This document shows positions 7,613 through 16,113 of a DNA stretch of 64,000 bases, in pieces. Each line of letters begins with the position of its first letter. Positions within the stretch are counted from its first letter, which is position 1. Location: the NCBI GenBank assembly GCA_002337125.1, contig DDFJ01000003.1, positions 124,001 through 188,000 of the forward strand, given 5' to 3'. The translations under genes and the position numbers were made by a program. This DNA comes from Chitinophagaceae bacterium UBA1931 (GTDB taxonomy: Bacteria; Bacteroidota; Bacteroidia; Chitinophagales; Chitinophagaceae). The notes beneath the pieces are model-generated. The model saw nothing but the letters and a program-made list of their open reading frames with translations, made no database searches and was not told where the DNA came from.

Positions 7613-8011
7613 TTATTGTGTAATTTTCTCTACATCCGGTATTTTCAGCGTAGCAGTGTCCGTTATTATCTTCGCATCGCCCGACAACACTTTTTTCAGA
7701 TTTTCGAGATAAACGTCTTTTTGTATACTTGCCCTTTCCAGTGAATCAATTTTTGTTTTATACATCACCAGTTCCCTGCGCTGGCTCTGCGAACCATATC
7801 CCGGCAAATAATACTTCAGGTTTGTAAACGTAATCAGTGCTACAGTTAACCCCACCAACAGTACAAAAATTGTGCTGAGAACAATGTACACGCTCATCCT
7901 CGACAATTTAAAGGTTACCACCTCTTCGTAAGTGTCGTCGTTCATTACCACCAAACGGTACCTGTTACGCAGCCGTTTGAGTGTAGTATCTGCATCAATT
8001 AATCTGGCCAT
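7613..8011 (-). CDS. Membrane coiled-coil protein resembling the N-terminal part of an M23 peptidase
   Basis: 132 residues: basic cytoplasmic start (about 1-40, RLRNRYRLVVMNDDTYEEVVTFKLSR), one membrane helix (about 42-64), the segment YYLPGYGSQSQRRELVMYKTKIDSLE, then a short coiled coil. This layout matches the N-terminal half of Bacteroidota M23/LytM peptidases that neighbour bactofilin genes, but the protein stops before any HxxxD or HxH zinc motif and the next gene begins 10 bases later. Either a shortened relative or a separate structural partner of bactofilin. Confidence 0.7.
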   Translation of the reverse strand: MARLIDADTTLKRLRNRYRLVVMNDDTYEEVVTFKLSRMSVYIVLSTIFVLLVGLTVALITFTNLKYYLPGYGSQSQRRELVMYKTKIDSLERASIQKDVYLENLKKVLSGDAKIITDTATLKIPDVEKITQ

Positions 8012-8087
8012 AGTTGAATCGGGGCTTAAATTTACTGTTTATGGGCTTTCAAAAAGAAAATCTTCTATAAAATAGCCCGAATTAAAA

Positions 8088-8095
8088 TATTTTTG
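8088..8095 (+). promoter_or_regulatory. -7 promoter element TATTTTTG of the PorW/SprE-like gene
   Basis: Matches TAnnTTTG, 39 bases before the ATG at 8135. No -33 TTG at standard distance. The 123-base gap is shared with the divergent run starting at 8011. Confidence 0.45.
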
Positions 8096-8134
8096 ACCGT
8101 ATTGAGTTAATAAGAATAAACCATCGAAGCCTGA

Positions 8135-11100
8135 ATGCAGCTATATTTTGGACCAAAACACAAATGGATTTTCCTGCTTCTTATGCTGGGCTTTTTTTCG
8201 GCCCAGGCACAACCCGATTTCAGGCTGCCGCTTGTAAAGCCAAAAAAGTATGAAACCAAAATCCTTGGATCAGAAAAAACCGAGGATAAAAAGTTTACAC
8301 TTCCCCGGAAAATTTACCAGGGAATGGTTACTCATTACAACTTTTATTACAACGCCACCAATAAAATCAATGCTATTCTTGAAAGGGCCAAGCTTGTTCA
8401 CAGGGATGATTATACACAGCTTCTCCCCTTCTATAATTACTCCACTGATATTACAGCTGCCGACTCGGCTGAACTGGATTCGGTCATATTCAAGGCAACA
8501 GCGGGTATTGTTCTGCATGATTTAAGAAACAGTTACATCGATAATATGTACCTGCTCATAGGGCAGAGTTATTTTTACTGGCAGAAATTTGATTCAGCCT
8601 ACCGCATTTTTCAGTTCATCAACTATAATTTCTTCCCGAAAGGAAAGGATGAATATTTTATTGTTGTTGGTGCTAATAACAGGGCAACTAACGGCAACCT
8701 GAATATTGCAACGAAAGAAGAAAACAGTTTTATTCAGAAAGCGTTTACACAACCGCCGAGCCGTAATGATGCATTGATATGGCTTGCCAGAACTTATGCT
8801 GAAGACAGTCTGTATGCCGAAGCTTACAGTTTGGTGAACCTTCTGCGAAAAGATGCATTGTTCCCCAAAAGGCTGCACAGCAAACTGGATGAAATACAGG
8901 CTTATGTTTTTTACCAGAATGAACAGTGGGACAGCTGTGCTTATTTTCTGCAAAAAGCATTACCTGCTGCTGAAAACAAAACCGACCTTGCAAGATGGGA
9001 ATACCTGCTTGCACAATTGTATGCTAAAACCCATCAGCCAACACTTGCATCAACTTATTTCAACAAAGCAAAATCGCATACAACTGATCCTGTATTATAC
9101 ATTCATGCACGTATATATGAAGCACAGTTGCTGAGAAACGAAAGCAGTAATGCCATTTCAGCAACACTTGCCGATTTAATTAAACTGTCGAAAAAAGAAA
9201 GGTTTGATGGCTACGAAGATATCCTGTACTACTCTGCAGCAGGCATGGCACTTGAGCAAGGCGATACTGCACAGGCAAAAAACCTGCTGATAAAAAGTGT
9301 AAGCTACACTACTGAAAATATTTCCACCAAGAACAAAGCCTTTATTAAACTGGCCGATATTTATTACAGGCAAAGTAATTATGCAGCTGCTTCAAATGCA
9401 TTAGACAGTGTTAACTATTCCGATCCTGCAATTGCTGATGAAAGTCCAAAGTTGCAGATAAGAAAAGATTTGCTGCATGAACTTGTGAAGCAGATTAACA
9501 TTGTAAAGCAACAGGACAGTTTACAAGCTGTTGCTAAAATGCCCGAACATGAAATGAATGCTTACCTCAAAGCATTGGTGAAAAAAATCCGTAAGCAAAG
9601 AGGTTTGAAAGAAGAAGCAAGTTTTGGGTCGGGTGTTTATGCTGCTAATAATACAGATGCCAATACAAATCTCTTTACAACATCAGGCACTGGTAACAGC
9701 TGGTACTTCTACAATGCACAGCAAAAAACAACTGGTGTTGCTGAGTTTAAAGCCAAATGGGGCAACAGGCCTAACATTGATAACTGGCGCAGGCAATCGG
9801 CCATAGAACTTATAGCCGGTGGTCAGCCACAAAATCCAAATAACAGCAATAATCCAACTGCTGATGTTACGGATGTAAACAATATTCCTGAAGACGATTT
9901 AACAGTAGAAGGTTTAAAAAGCAACCTGCCGCTTACTGATGAAAAAATGCTTCAGTCGAACAAAAAAATTGCAGAAGCATTATTTGAACAGGGACAGATT
10001 TATAAAAATCAGCTGGAAGATTACGAACAGGCTGCAAATGTTTTTGAAGAAATCTGGAAGCGGTTTGGCAATTATGAAAAAGAACAGGAAGTCCTGTTTG
10101 AATTATATTACTGCAATAACAAAGCCGGTCATAAAGAGAAAGCTGCATTTTTCTTTAATGAGCTGAAGAAAAAATATCCCGCCGGCGAAATGGTGAATAA
10201 GATTGTAAATGCAAAAAATCCTGCAGGTCCTTCAAAAGATGTGAAGACGGCGGCTTACGAAAAAATTTACAACCAGTTTATTTCCGGCAATTTCACTGAA
10301 GCACTTGCGCAAAAGAAAATTGCAGATTCATTGTTTGGTCCATCCTACTGGACTCCGCAATTATTGTACATTGAAGCATTGTATCACATCAAACAAAAAA
10401 ACGACAGCGCAGCAATTGTAACACTTACCAACATAGAGCAAAGTTTTCCCGGCACTCCAATGGCTGAAAAAGCATCTGTGATGAAAGATGTTGTGACGAG
10501 AAGAAATGAAATAGAAAACTATCTTACCAACGCCAACATTGTTCGTGAAACCGACTCAGTTTATATTCCGTTTGATGAAGGGCCACAGGTGAACAAAATT
10601 AACCAGCAGGTAACAAGGGATACAACCAATAAAATTTCAATTGGCAAAGCACCGCAGCAGAAAGAAGATTTGAAGAAGCCGCAAATCATGGTTGAAAAAA
10701 TGGGAGTTGAAAAAGACGACAAGCAAAAAGCTGGCCCGGTTGCTATTGGCAACAAACCTAAACTCGATACTACCAGTATTAAGCCAATAAGGGAAACAAA
10801 AGTTGAAACAGTTTACATCTATACCCCCAACGAACCTTACGTGGTAATGATTTATTTCGACCAGGTTGACCCTGTTTATATTTCTGAATCCAGAAACGCA
10901 TTTCAGCGGTATAATTCCTCCAGTCACAGTGGCGAAAACATACGTATTAACACAACCGATAACGATATAAAGTTCAGCTTCCTCGAACTGGGACCATTTG
11001 CTGACGTAACCACATCACTCAGTTATATGGAAGAATTGCAGAAAAATGCCAAGCAGATCGTTCCCTGGCTACCAGCTGCTAAATACAACTTTATTATCAT

Positions 11101-11191
11101 CTCTGCCCGTAACCTGGACATTCTTAAAACCAGGAAAAATATGGAAGAATACAAGCAGTTTCTCCGCCAGTACATCAAGGATAAATTTTAA
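8135..11191 (+). CDS. PorW/SprE-like T9SS-associated TPR protein
   Basis: 1018 residues with a signal peptide (about 1-25, FFSAQAQ). Several tetratricopeptide-like helical pairs run through about 120-470 and 600-800 (for example ALIWLARTYAEDSLYAEAYSLVNLL and QGQIYKNQLEDYEQAANVFEEIWKRF), and the C-terminal 130 residues form an alpha/beta region (VVMIYFDQVDPVYISESRNAF ... YKQFLRQYIKDKF). Length, TPRs and position beside bactofilin and a PBP1 match SprE/PorW, needed for type IX secretion and gliding in Flavobacterium and Porphyromonas. Those proteins are lipoproteins; this one has no Cys at the signal cleavage site. Four T9SS cargo genes lie in this window. Confidence 0.7.
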   Translation: MQLYFGPKHKWIFLLLMLGFFSAQAQPDFRLPLVKPKKYETKILGSEKTEDKKFTLPRKIYQGMVTHYNFYYNATNKINAILERAKLVHRDDYTQLLPFYNYSTDITAADSAELDSVIFKATAGIVLHDLRNSYIDNMYLLIGQSYFYWQKFDSAYRIFQFINYNFFPKGKDEYFIVVGANNRATNGNLNIATKEENSFIQKAFTQPPSRNDALIWLARTYAEDSLYAEAYSLVNLLRKDALFPKRLHSKLDEIQAYVFYQNEQWDSCAYFLQKALPAAENKTDLARWEYLLAQLYAKTHQPTLASTYFNKAKSHTTDPVLYIHARIYEAQLLRNESSNAISATLADLIKLSKKERFDGYEDILYYSAAGMALEQGDTAQAKNLLIKSVSYTTENISTKNKAFIKLADIYYRQSNYAAASNALDSVNYSDPAIADESPKLQIRKDLLHELVKQINIVKQQDSLQAVAKMPEHEMNAYLKALVKKIRKQRGLKEEASFGSGVYAANNTDANTNLFTTSGTGNSWYFYNAQQKTTGVAEFKAKWGNRPNIDNWRRQSAIELIAGGQPQNPNNSNNPTADVTDVNNIPEDDLTVEGLKSNLPLTDEKMLQSNKKIAEALFEQGQIYKNQLEDYEQAANVFEEIWKRFGNYEKEQEVLFELYYCNNKAGHKEKAAFFFNELKKKYPAGEMVNKIVNAKNPAGPSKDVKTAAYEKIYNQFISGNFTEALAQKKIADSLFGPSYWTPQLLYIEALYHIKQKNDSAAIVTLTNIEQSFPGTPMAEKASVMKDVVTRRNEIENYLTNANIVRETDSVYIPFDEGPQVNKINQQVTRDTTNKISIGKAPQQKEDLKKPQIMVEKMGVEKDDKQKAGPVAIGNKPKLDTTSIKPIRETKVETVYIYTPNEPYVVMIYFDQVDPVYISESRNAFQRYNSSSHSGENIRINTTDNDIKFSFLELGPFADVTTSLSYMEELQKNAKQIVPWLPAAKYNFIIISARNLDILKTRKNMEEYKQFLRQYIKDKF

Positions 11192-11225
11192 TATTTCTTC
11201 AATGTTCAGGCTGGACGAATTGTTT

Positions 11226-11233
11226 TAGATTTG
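11226..11233 (+). promoter_or_regulatory. Possible -7 element TAGATTTG before the PBP gene
   Basis: Matches TAnnTTTG, 47 bases before the ATG at 11280, in the 88-base gap after the PorW-like gene. The PBP may therefore have its own promoter in addition to read-through. Confidence 0.4.
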
Positions 11234-11279
11234 CTGGTATTGAATTTGCAGATAATTGCATCTTACAGAATGAATTTTT

Positions 11280-13703
11280 ATGACAAAAGCTGTTAAATAT
11301 TTGTGGCGGGCCTTCTTTATTGGTGCCGGTGCATTTGCATTAATTGTACTGCTGGCCAATTTTGGTGCCTTTGGCAAAATGCCTTCACTGGAAGAACTCG
11401 AAAATCCTTCGGCTTCGCTGGCAAGTGAAGTAATTGCATCAGATGGTACGCTGATAGGTAAATATTACCTCGAAGACCGCACAAATGTTGAATATAAAGA
11501 CATTTCAAAAAATATTGTTAATGCATTGATTGCTGCCGAAGATGAGCGTTTTTATGAACACTCCGGTATTGATGGCAGGGCTTTAATTCGTGCTATTGCC
11601 AAGCTTGGTACCGATGGTGGTGGCAGTACCATTACCCAGCAGCTTGCACTGAACCTGTTCAGGGAAAGGGCCAAAAACAAATTTGCAAGGGCAATTCAAA
11701 AAGTGCAGGAATGGATTATTGCTGTAAAACTTGAACGCAACTTCACCAAAGAAGAAATCATTGCACTTTACCTCAATACTGTTGAGTACAGCGATAATGT
11801 ATTTGGCATCCGTAACGCAGCCAAAACATTTTTCCAGAAAGAACCTTCGCTGATCAACGTGGAAGAAGCTGCTGTTCTTATAGGAATGGTTAACGCTCCT
11901 TATGCTTATAACCCCAGGATATTTCCGCCAAAGGCAATGCAGAAACGTAATGCAGTGCTGAATGATATGGCAAGAAATAAATTTATTACAGAAGGTGAAG
12001 CAGAAAGTTTAAAAAGTCAGCCAATAAAACTGAATTATAAAAAGCTGGATGAAAGTGCAGGCTTTGCTCCTTATTTCCGTGATGTTTTGAGAGATTACAT
12101 GAAGAAGTGGTGTAAGGAACACGAAAAAACAAACGGTGATAATTACAATATTTACCGTGATGGTTTGAAAATTTACACAACCATCAACCCACGTATGCAG
12201 TTGTATGCCGAAGAAGCTGTTGCCAAGCATATGAGTGCATTGCAAAAAAATTACTGGACACTTCCATGGATTAAAACAAACAGCATCTGGAAAGGTCATG
12301 AAAAGATTCTTGAGCGTGCAATGAAAGAAAGCGATCGCTGGAAGAAAATGGAAGCCGATGGTGTAAGTGAAGATGATATCAGGAAAGCATTTAACACTCC
12401 AACAAAAATGAAAGTGTTTGCATGGAATGCAAAACGTGAAACAGATACCGTTATGACTCCGTTTGATTCAATCCGTTATCATAAAATGATTATTCAAACA
12501 GGTTTTATGGCAATGGATCCGTTTACAGGTGAAGTAAAAGCATGGGTTGGCGGCGTTAATTTCAAAAACTTCAAATACGATCACGTTAACAGCAATACAA
12601 AACGCCAGGTAGGTTCAACATTCAAACCTATTCTTTATGCTTACGCCGTTGAAAATGGTTATACACCTGAAACTCCGTTACCAAACGGACCAATTAATCT
12701 TGGTGGTAAAATCATTACAGGTACCGGCGGACCAATGGCTGTTTGCCTGGCTTATTCCAAAAACCCCGGTGCTGCATATTTGATGAACCAGTTTGGTGTA
12801 AAGAGTATCATCAATTTTGCACAAAGTGCTGGTATAAAAAGTGAAATGCCTCCCTATCCTTCCATTGCGTTGGGTTCGGCCGATATCAGTGTAATTGAAA
12901 TGCTGCAGGCCTATACCATGTTCCCTACTAACGGTATGAACACAGAACCAATTTTCATTACACGTATTGAAGATAAAAACGGAAACATTCTTCAAAGTTT
13001 TGCGCCCAAACAAAAAGTAGTGATGAGCGAAGCAGCTGCATACACAATGGTAAAAATGATGCAGGGTGTTATTGATTTTGGTACAGGTAAGCGTTTACGT
13101 GGAATGGGACTTACTGGTGATATTGCAGGTAAAACTGGTACAACCAACGATAATACAGATACATGGTTTATTGGTTATAATCCACAGTTACTTGCAGGTG
13201 GATGGGTTGGTTGCGATGATCCTTTCCTGAAAATGGTTGGTGAAGGTAACCGCACAGCAATGCCTATCTGGGGCTATTTCTTCGACAGGATATACAACGA
13301 TAAAACACTCGGCATTTCAAAAGATGCAAAGTTTGTACAACCTGAAAGTATGAAGGTTGAAACCTTTATGGATTATGAAGACTTTGCCAACAAATACAAG
13401 AACGAACCTGATGCAGAAAATCCGGATGCAGGTAATGGTACATCAGCCGATTATAATGATCTTATTCTTACACCTGAACAGAATCTTGGAACAGAATCGC
13501 AGCTGAGCGAGGAACAGAAAGTATTGCAGGAAGCAAAAAAAGAAGAAGAACAAAAGAAAGAAGAATTAAAGAATTCGCAACCAGCGGTTTTATCCGATGC
13601 AGAAAAAATGAAACGGATGGCTGCAGAAAAAGAGGCAAAAGAAAAAGACACGAAGAAGAAAGATGAAAAGAAAAAGAATGAAACAAAACCCGGTGGAAAA
13701 TAA
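11280..13703 (+). CDS. Class A penicillin-binding protein (PBP1-type transglycosylase/transpeptidase)
   Basis: 807 residues. One N-terminal membrane helix (about 8-28), glycosyltransferase family 51 domain with the catalytic EDER (87-90) FYEHSGID and the GGGSTITQQLALNLF motif (113-127), then a transpeptidase domain with S446-T-F-K449, S493-K-N495 and K618-T-G620. It polymerises and crosslinks peptidoglycan from lipid II in the periplasm. The tail (about 720-807) is low-complexity Glu/Lys and should be disordered. It follows the PorW-like gene and ends at a strong terminator. Confidence 0.95.
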   Translation: MTKAVKYLWRAFFIGAGAFALIVLLANFGAFGKMPSLEELENPSASLASEVIASDGTLIGKYYLEDRTNVEYKDISKNIVNALIAAEDERFYEHSGIDGRALIRAIAKLGTDGGGSTITQQLALNLFRERAKNKFARAIQKVQEWIIAVKLERNFTKEEIIALYLNTVEYSDNVFGIRNAAKTFFQKEPSLINVEEAAVLIGMVNAPYAYNPRIFPPKAMQKRNAVLNDMARNKFITEGEAESLKSQPIKLNYKKLDESAGFAPYFRDVLRDYMKKWCKEHEKTNGDNYNIYRDGLKIYTTINPRMQLYAEEAVAKHMSALQKNYWTLPWIKTNSIWKGHEKILERAMKESDRWKKMEADGVSEDDIRKAFNTPTKMKVFAWNAKRETDTVMTPFDSIRYHKMIIQTGFMAMDPFTGEVKAWVGGVNFKNFKYDHVNSNTKRQVGSTFKPILYAYAVENGYTPETPLPNGPINLGGKIITGTGGPMAVCLAYSKNPGAAYLMNQFGVKSIINFAQSAGIKSEMPPYPSIALGSADISVIEMLQAYTMFPTNGMNTEPIFITRIEDKNGNILQSFAPKQKVVMSEAAAYTMVKMMQGVIDFGTGKRLRGMGLTGDIAGKTGTTNDNTDTWFIGYNPQLLAGGWVGCDDPFLKMVGEGNRTAMPIWGYFFDRIYNDKTLGISKDAKFVQPESMKVETFMDYEDFANKYKNEPDAENPDAGNGTSADYNDLILTPEQNLGTESQLSEEQKVLQEAKKEEEQKKEELKNSQPAVLSDAEKMKRMAAEKEAKEKDTKKKDEKKKNETKPGGK

Positions 13704-13710
13704 TTTCAAA

Positions 13711-13740
13711 AAACCTTCAGTAAAAACTGAAGGTTTTTTT
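13711..13740 (+). terminator. Rho-independent terminator of the PBP gene
   Basis: Eleven-base arms aaaccttcagt / actgaaggttt around AAAA, followed by T7. Its last T bases also form the TAA stop of the small leftward gene at 13739. Confidence 0.85.
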
Positions 13741-14029
13741 ATGACAACGATGAACTCCAAGCAAGATGATAATTACCTTTTAAGCTCTTTACACAAGTAA
13801 ACATGAAACTTGTAATAAATGGAATGTGCAGCATTTCTTCACCCTGTTGCATGTACACTGCACCGGTTGTATAAACAGGAGCTGATGCTGTTTCCAATGC
13901 CTCCTGTCCAATTGGAACAAGTTGTGTGCCATAGCCAAGATCATTTTTCCTTGTTGCAAGTTGTTCAACCAGGCTTTTTAAGATGCCGGGACTGTCGAGC
14001 ATTGCAGCGATGTGTAAAGAATGTTTCAT
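13739..14029 (-). CDS. Hypothetical protein, about 96 aa
   Basis: I do not recognise this protein. I place the start at 14029 (MKHSLHIAAMLDSPGIL); an upstream ATG at 14092 would add 21 residues of less likely composition. The protein has no membrane segment or known motif, apart from a stretch rich in Ala, Thr and Gly (ETASAPVYTTGAVYMQQGEE). Its stop codon is formed by the T run of the PBP terminator. It is a plausible but unproved gene. Confidence 0.45.
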   Translation of the reverse strand: MKHSLHIAAMLDSPGILKSLVEQLATRKNDLGYGTQLVPIGQEALETASAPVYTTGAVYMQQGEEMLHIPFITSFMFTCVKSLKGNYHLAWSSSLS

Positions 14030-14186
14030 AGACGGTTGTTTAATTGTTAACAAACCAGTTTTCACGATTCTTTGTTTATATAAAAGATGCAAAAACTCAG
14101 AAAAGGATTAATAAAGAAATGTGAAAGGTTTCACAGTCAAAAAGTGCCGGTTCAGCGAATAATTTCTCTTCTTTCAAGCATCGGCT

Positions 14187-14194
14187 TATTTTTG
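14187..14194 (+). promoter_or_regulatory. -7 promoter element TATTTTTG of glmS
   Basis: Matches TAnnTTTG and lies 25 bases before the glmS start. I see no glmS ribozyme-like structure in the short upstream spacer. Confidence 0.5.
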
Positions 14195-14219
14195 TAACTA
14201 ATCAAATACTAAATCAACT

Positions 14220-16055
14220 ATGTGTGGAATCGTTGCGTATATAGGTGAACGTGAAGCTTACCCGGTTATTCTCAAAGGATTGAAGCGTTTGGAATATCGT
14301 GGTTACGATAGTGCCGGTGTTGCTTTACTCAATCATGGAATGAAGGTTTATAAAAAGAAAGGTAAAGTTGCACAACTGGAAGAAGAAGTAATTGGTAAAG
14401 ATGTGCAGGCGCATATCGGCATTGGTCACACACGCTGGGCTACACATGGCGAACCAAGCGACCGTAATGCTCATCCGCATTTATCCAAAAGCGGAAAGCT
14501 GGCAATGATTCACAACGGTATTATTGAAAACTATGCTTCCATCAAACTGGAACTGCTGAAGAAAGGTTATGAATTTCACAGCGATACTGATACCGAAGTT
14601 CTGCTGAATTTTATTGAAGACATCAAAACCAACAACAACTGCTCATTAGAAGAAGCAGTGCGTATTGCATTAAAACGTATCGTTGGTGCTTATGTTATTG
14701 TTTTACTTGACCAAGAAAATCCTGATACATTAATTGCAGCACGCAAAGGAAGTCCGCTGGTGATTGGTATTGGCAAGAATGAACATTTCCTTGCAAGTGA
14801 TGCATCTCCCATTATTGAATACACGAAAGAAGTTGTTTATATAAATGACTATGAACTGGCGATTGTTAAAGCAGATGAACTGATCTTAAAAAATTTAGGT
14901 AACGAAAAAATCACACCCTTTGTTCAGAAACTTGATCTTGAGCTGGCTGCAATAGAAAAAGGCGGTTATGATCATTTCATGATCAAAGAAATCAATGAAC
15001 AGCCACAAACGATTTACGACTGTTTGCGTGGAAGGCTTGATGTGGAGAATGGAACTATCACTATGGCCGGTGTGCAAAACAATATTGAGCAGTTAAAAAA
15101 CGCACAACGTATTGTTATGATTGCCTGTGGTACAAGCTGGCATGCAGGGTTGGTTGCAGAATATATTTTTGAAGAGCTTTGTCGCATCCCTGTTGAAGTG
15201 GAATATGCATCTGAATTCCGTTACAGAAATCCGGTTGTTAATAAAGGCGATGTGATTATTGCCATTTCACAAAGTGGTGAAACTGCCGACACAATCGTTG
15301 CAATTGATAAAGCAAAAGAACAAGGTGCATTTATTTTCGGCGTGGTGAATGTGGTTGGCAGTTCAATTGCACGTTTATCGCATGCAGGTGCATACACACA
15401 TGCCGGACCTGAAATTGGTGTTGCAAGTACCAAAGCATTTACTGCACAGCTGGTGGTATTAACAATGGTTGCACTGAAAATTGCTAAAGAAAAAGGAACC
15501 ATTACAGAAGAACGTTACCTGCATTTACTGAATGAACTGCATGAAATTCCTGATAAAGTAAAACTGTTGCTTGAAGCTTCAGATAAAATAAAAAAAATTG
15601 GTTTGAAGTATAAAGATGCAAAAGACTTTTTGTATCTCGGTCGTGGATACAATTTCCCTGTAGCCCTTGAAGGTGCATTGAAGCTGAAAGAAATTTCTTA
15701 TATCCATGCTGAAGGTTATCCTGCAGCAGAAATGAAACATGGACCAATTGCATTGGTTGATGAAACATTGCCTGTTGTTTTTGTTGCAACAAAAGATGCT
15801 TACTACGAAAAAATTGTGAGCAATATCCAGGAAATCAAAGCAAGAAAAGGACAGGTGATTGCAGTTGTATCTGAAAATGATGATACTATTCCTTCAATGG
15901 CAAACGATGTGATGTTTGTACCGGAAGCAGACGAGATAGTTGCACCAATGCTGAGTGTGATTCCTTTACAACTTCTCTCCTATTACATTGGCGTTGCAAA
16001 AAACTATGATGTAGATAAACCAAGAAACCTTGCGAAAAGTGTTACGGTCGAATAA
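14220..16055 (+). CDS. glmS: Glutamine--fructose-6-phosphate aminotransferase (isomerizing)
   Basis: 611 residues, the usual length. Cys2 after the removed Met (MCGIVAYIGERE) is the glutaminase nucleophile, followed by YRGYDSAGVA, HTRWATHG and IHNGIIENY of the glutaminase domain. Two SIS sugar-isomerase domains follow (ACGTSWHAGLVAEYIFEE with SQSGETADTI, and LGRGYNFPVALEGALKLKEISYIHAEGYPAAEMKHGP in the second), with the conserved C-terminal PRNLAKSVTVE. Makes glucosamine 6-phosphate for peptidoglycan and LPS in the cytoplasm. Confidence 0.98.
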   Translation: MCGIVAYIGEREAYPVILKGLKRLEYRGYDSAGVALLNHGMKVYKKKGKVAQLEEEVIGKDVQAHIGIGHTRWATHGEPSDRNAHPHLSKSGKLAMIHNGIIENYASIKLELLKKGYEFHSDTDTEVLLNFIEDIKTNNNCSLEEAVRIALKRIVGAYVIVLLDQENPDTLIAARKGSPLVIGIGKNEHFLASDASPIIEYTKEVVYINDYELAIVKADELILKNLGNEKITPFVQKLDLELAAIEKGGYDHFMIKEINEQPQTIYDCLRGRLDVENGTITMAGVQNNIEQLKNAQRIVMIACGTSWHAGLVAEYIFEELCRIPVEVEYASEFRYRNPVVNKGDVIIAISQSGETADTIVAIDKAKEQGAFIFGVVNVVGSSIARLSHAGAYTHAGPEIGVASTKAFTAQLVVLTMVALKIAKEKGTITEERYLHLLNELHEIPDKVKLLLEASDKIKKIGLKYKDAKDFLYLGRGYNFPVALEGALKLKEISYIHAEGYPAAEMKHGPIALVDETLPVVFVATKDAYYEKIVSNIQEIKARKGQVIAVVSENDDTIPSMANDVMFVPEADEIVAPMLSVIPLQLLSYYIGVAKNYDVDKPRNLAKSVTVE

Positions 16056-16113
16056 ATCAATATGTCAATTCTCTTTTACTGATGAATGGCATATGCATAA
16101 ACAATAAACTGTT

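Noticed and set aside
13468..13686. Minus-strand Phe/Ser/Leu-rich frames opposite the PBP tail
   Set aside because: Antisense shadow of the Glu/Lys-rich low-complexity end of PBP1.
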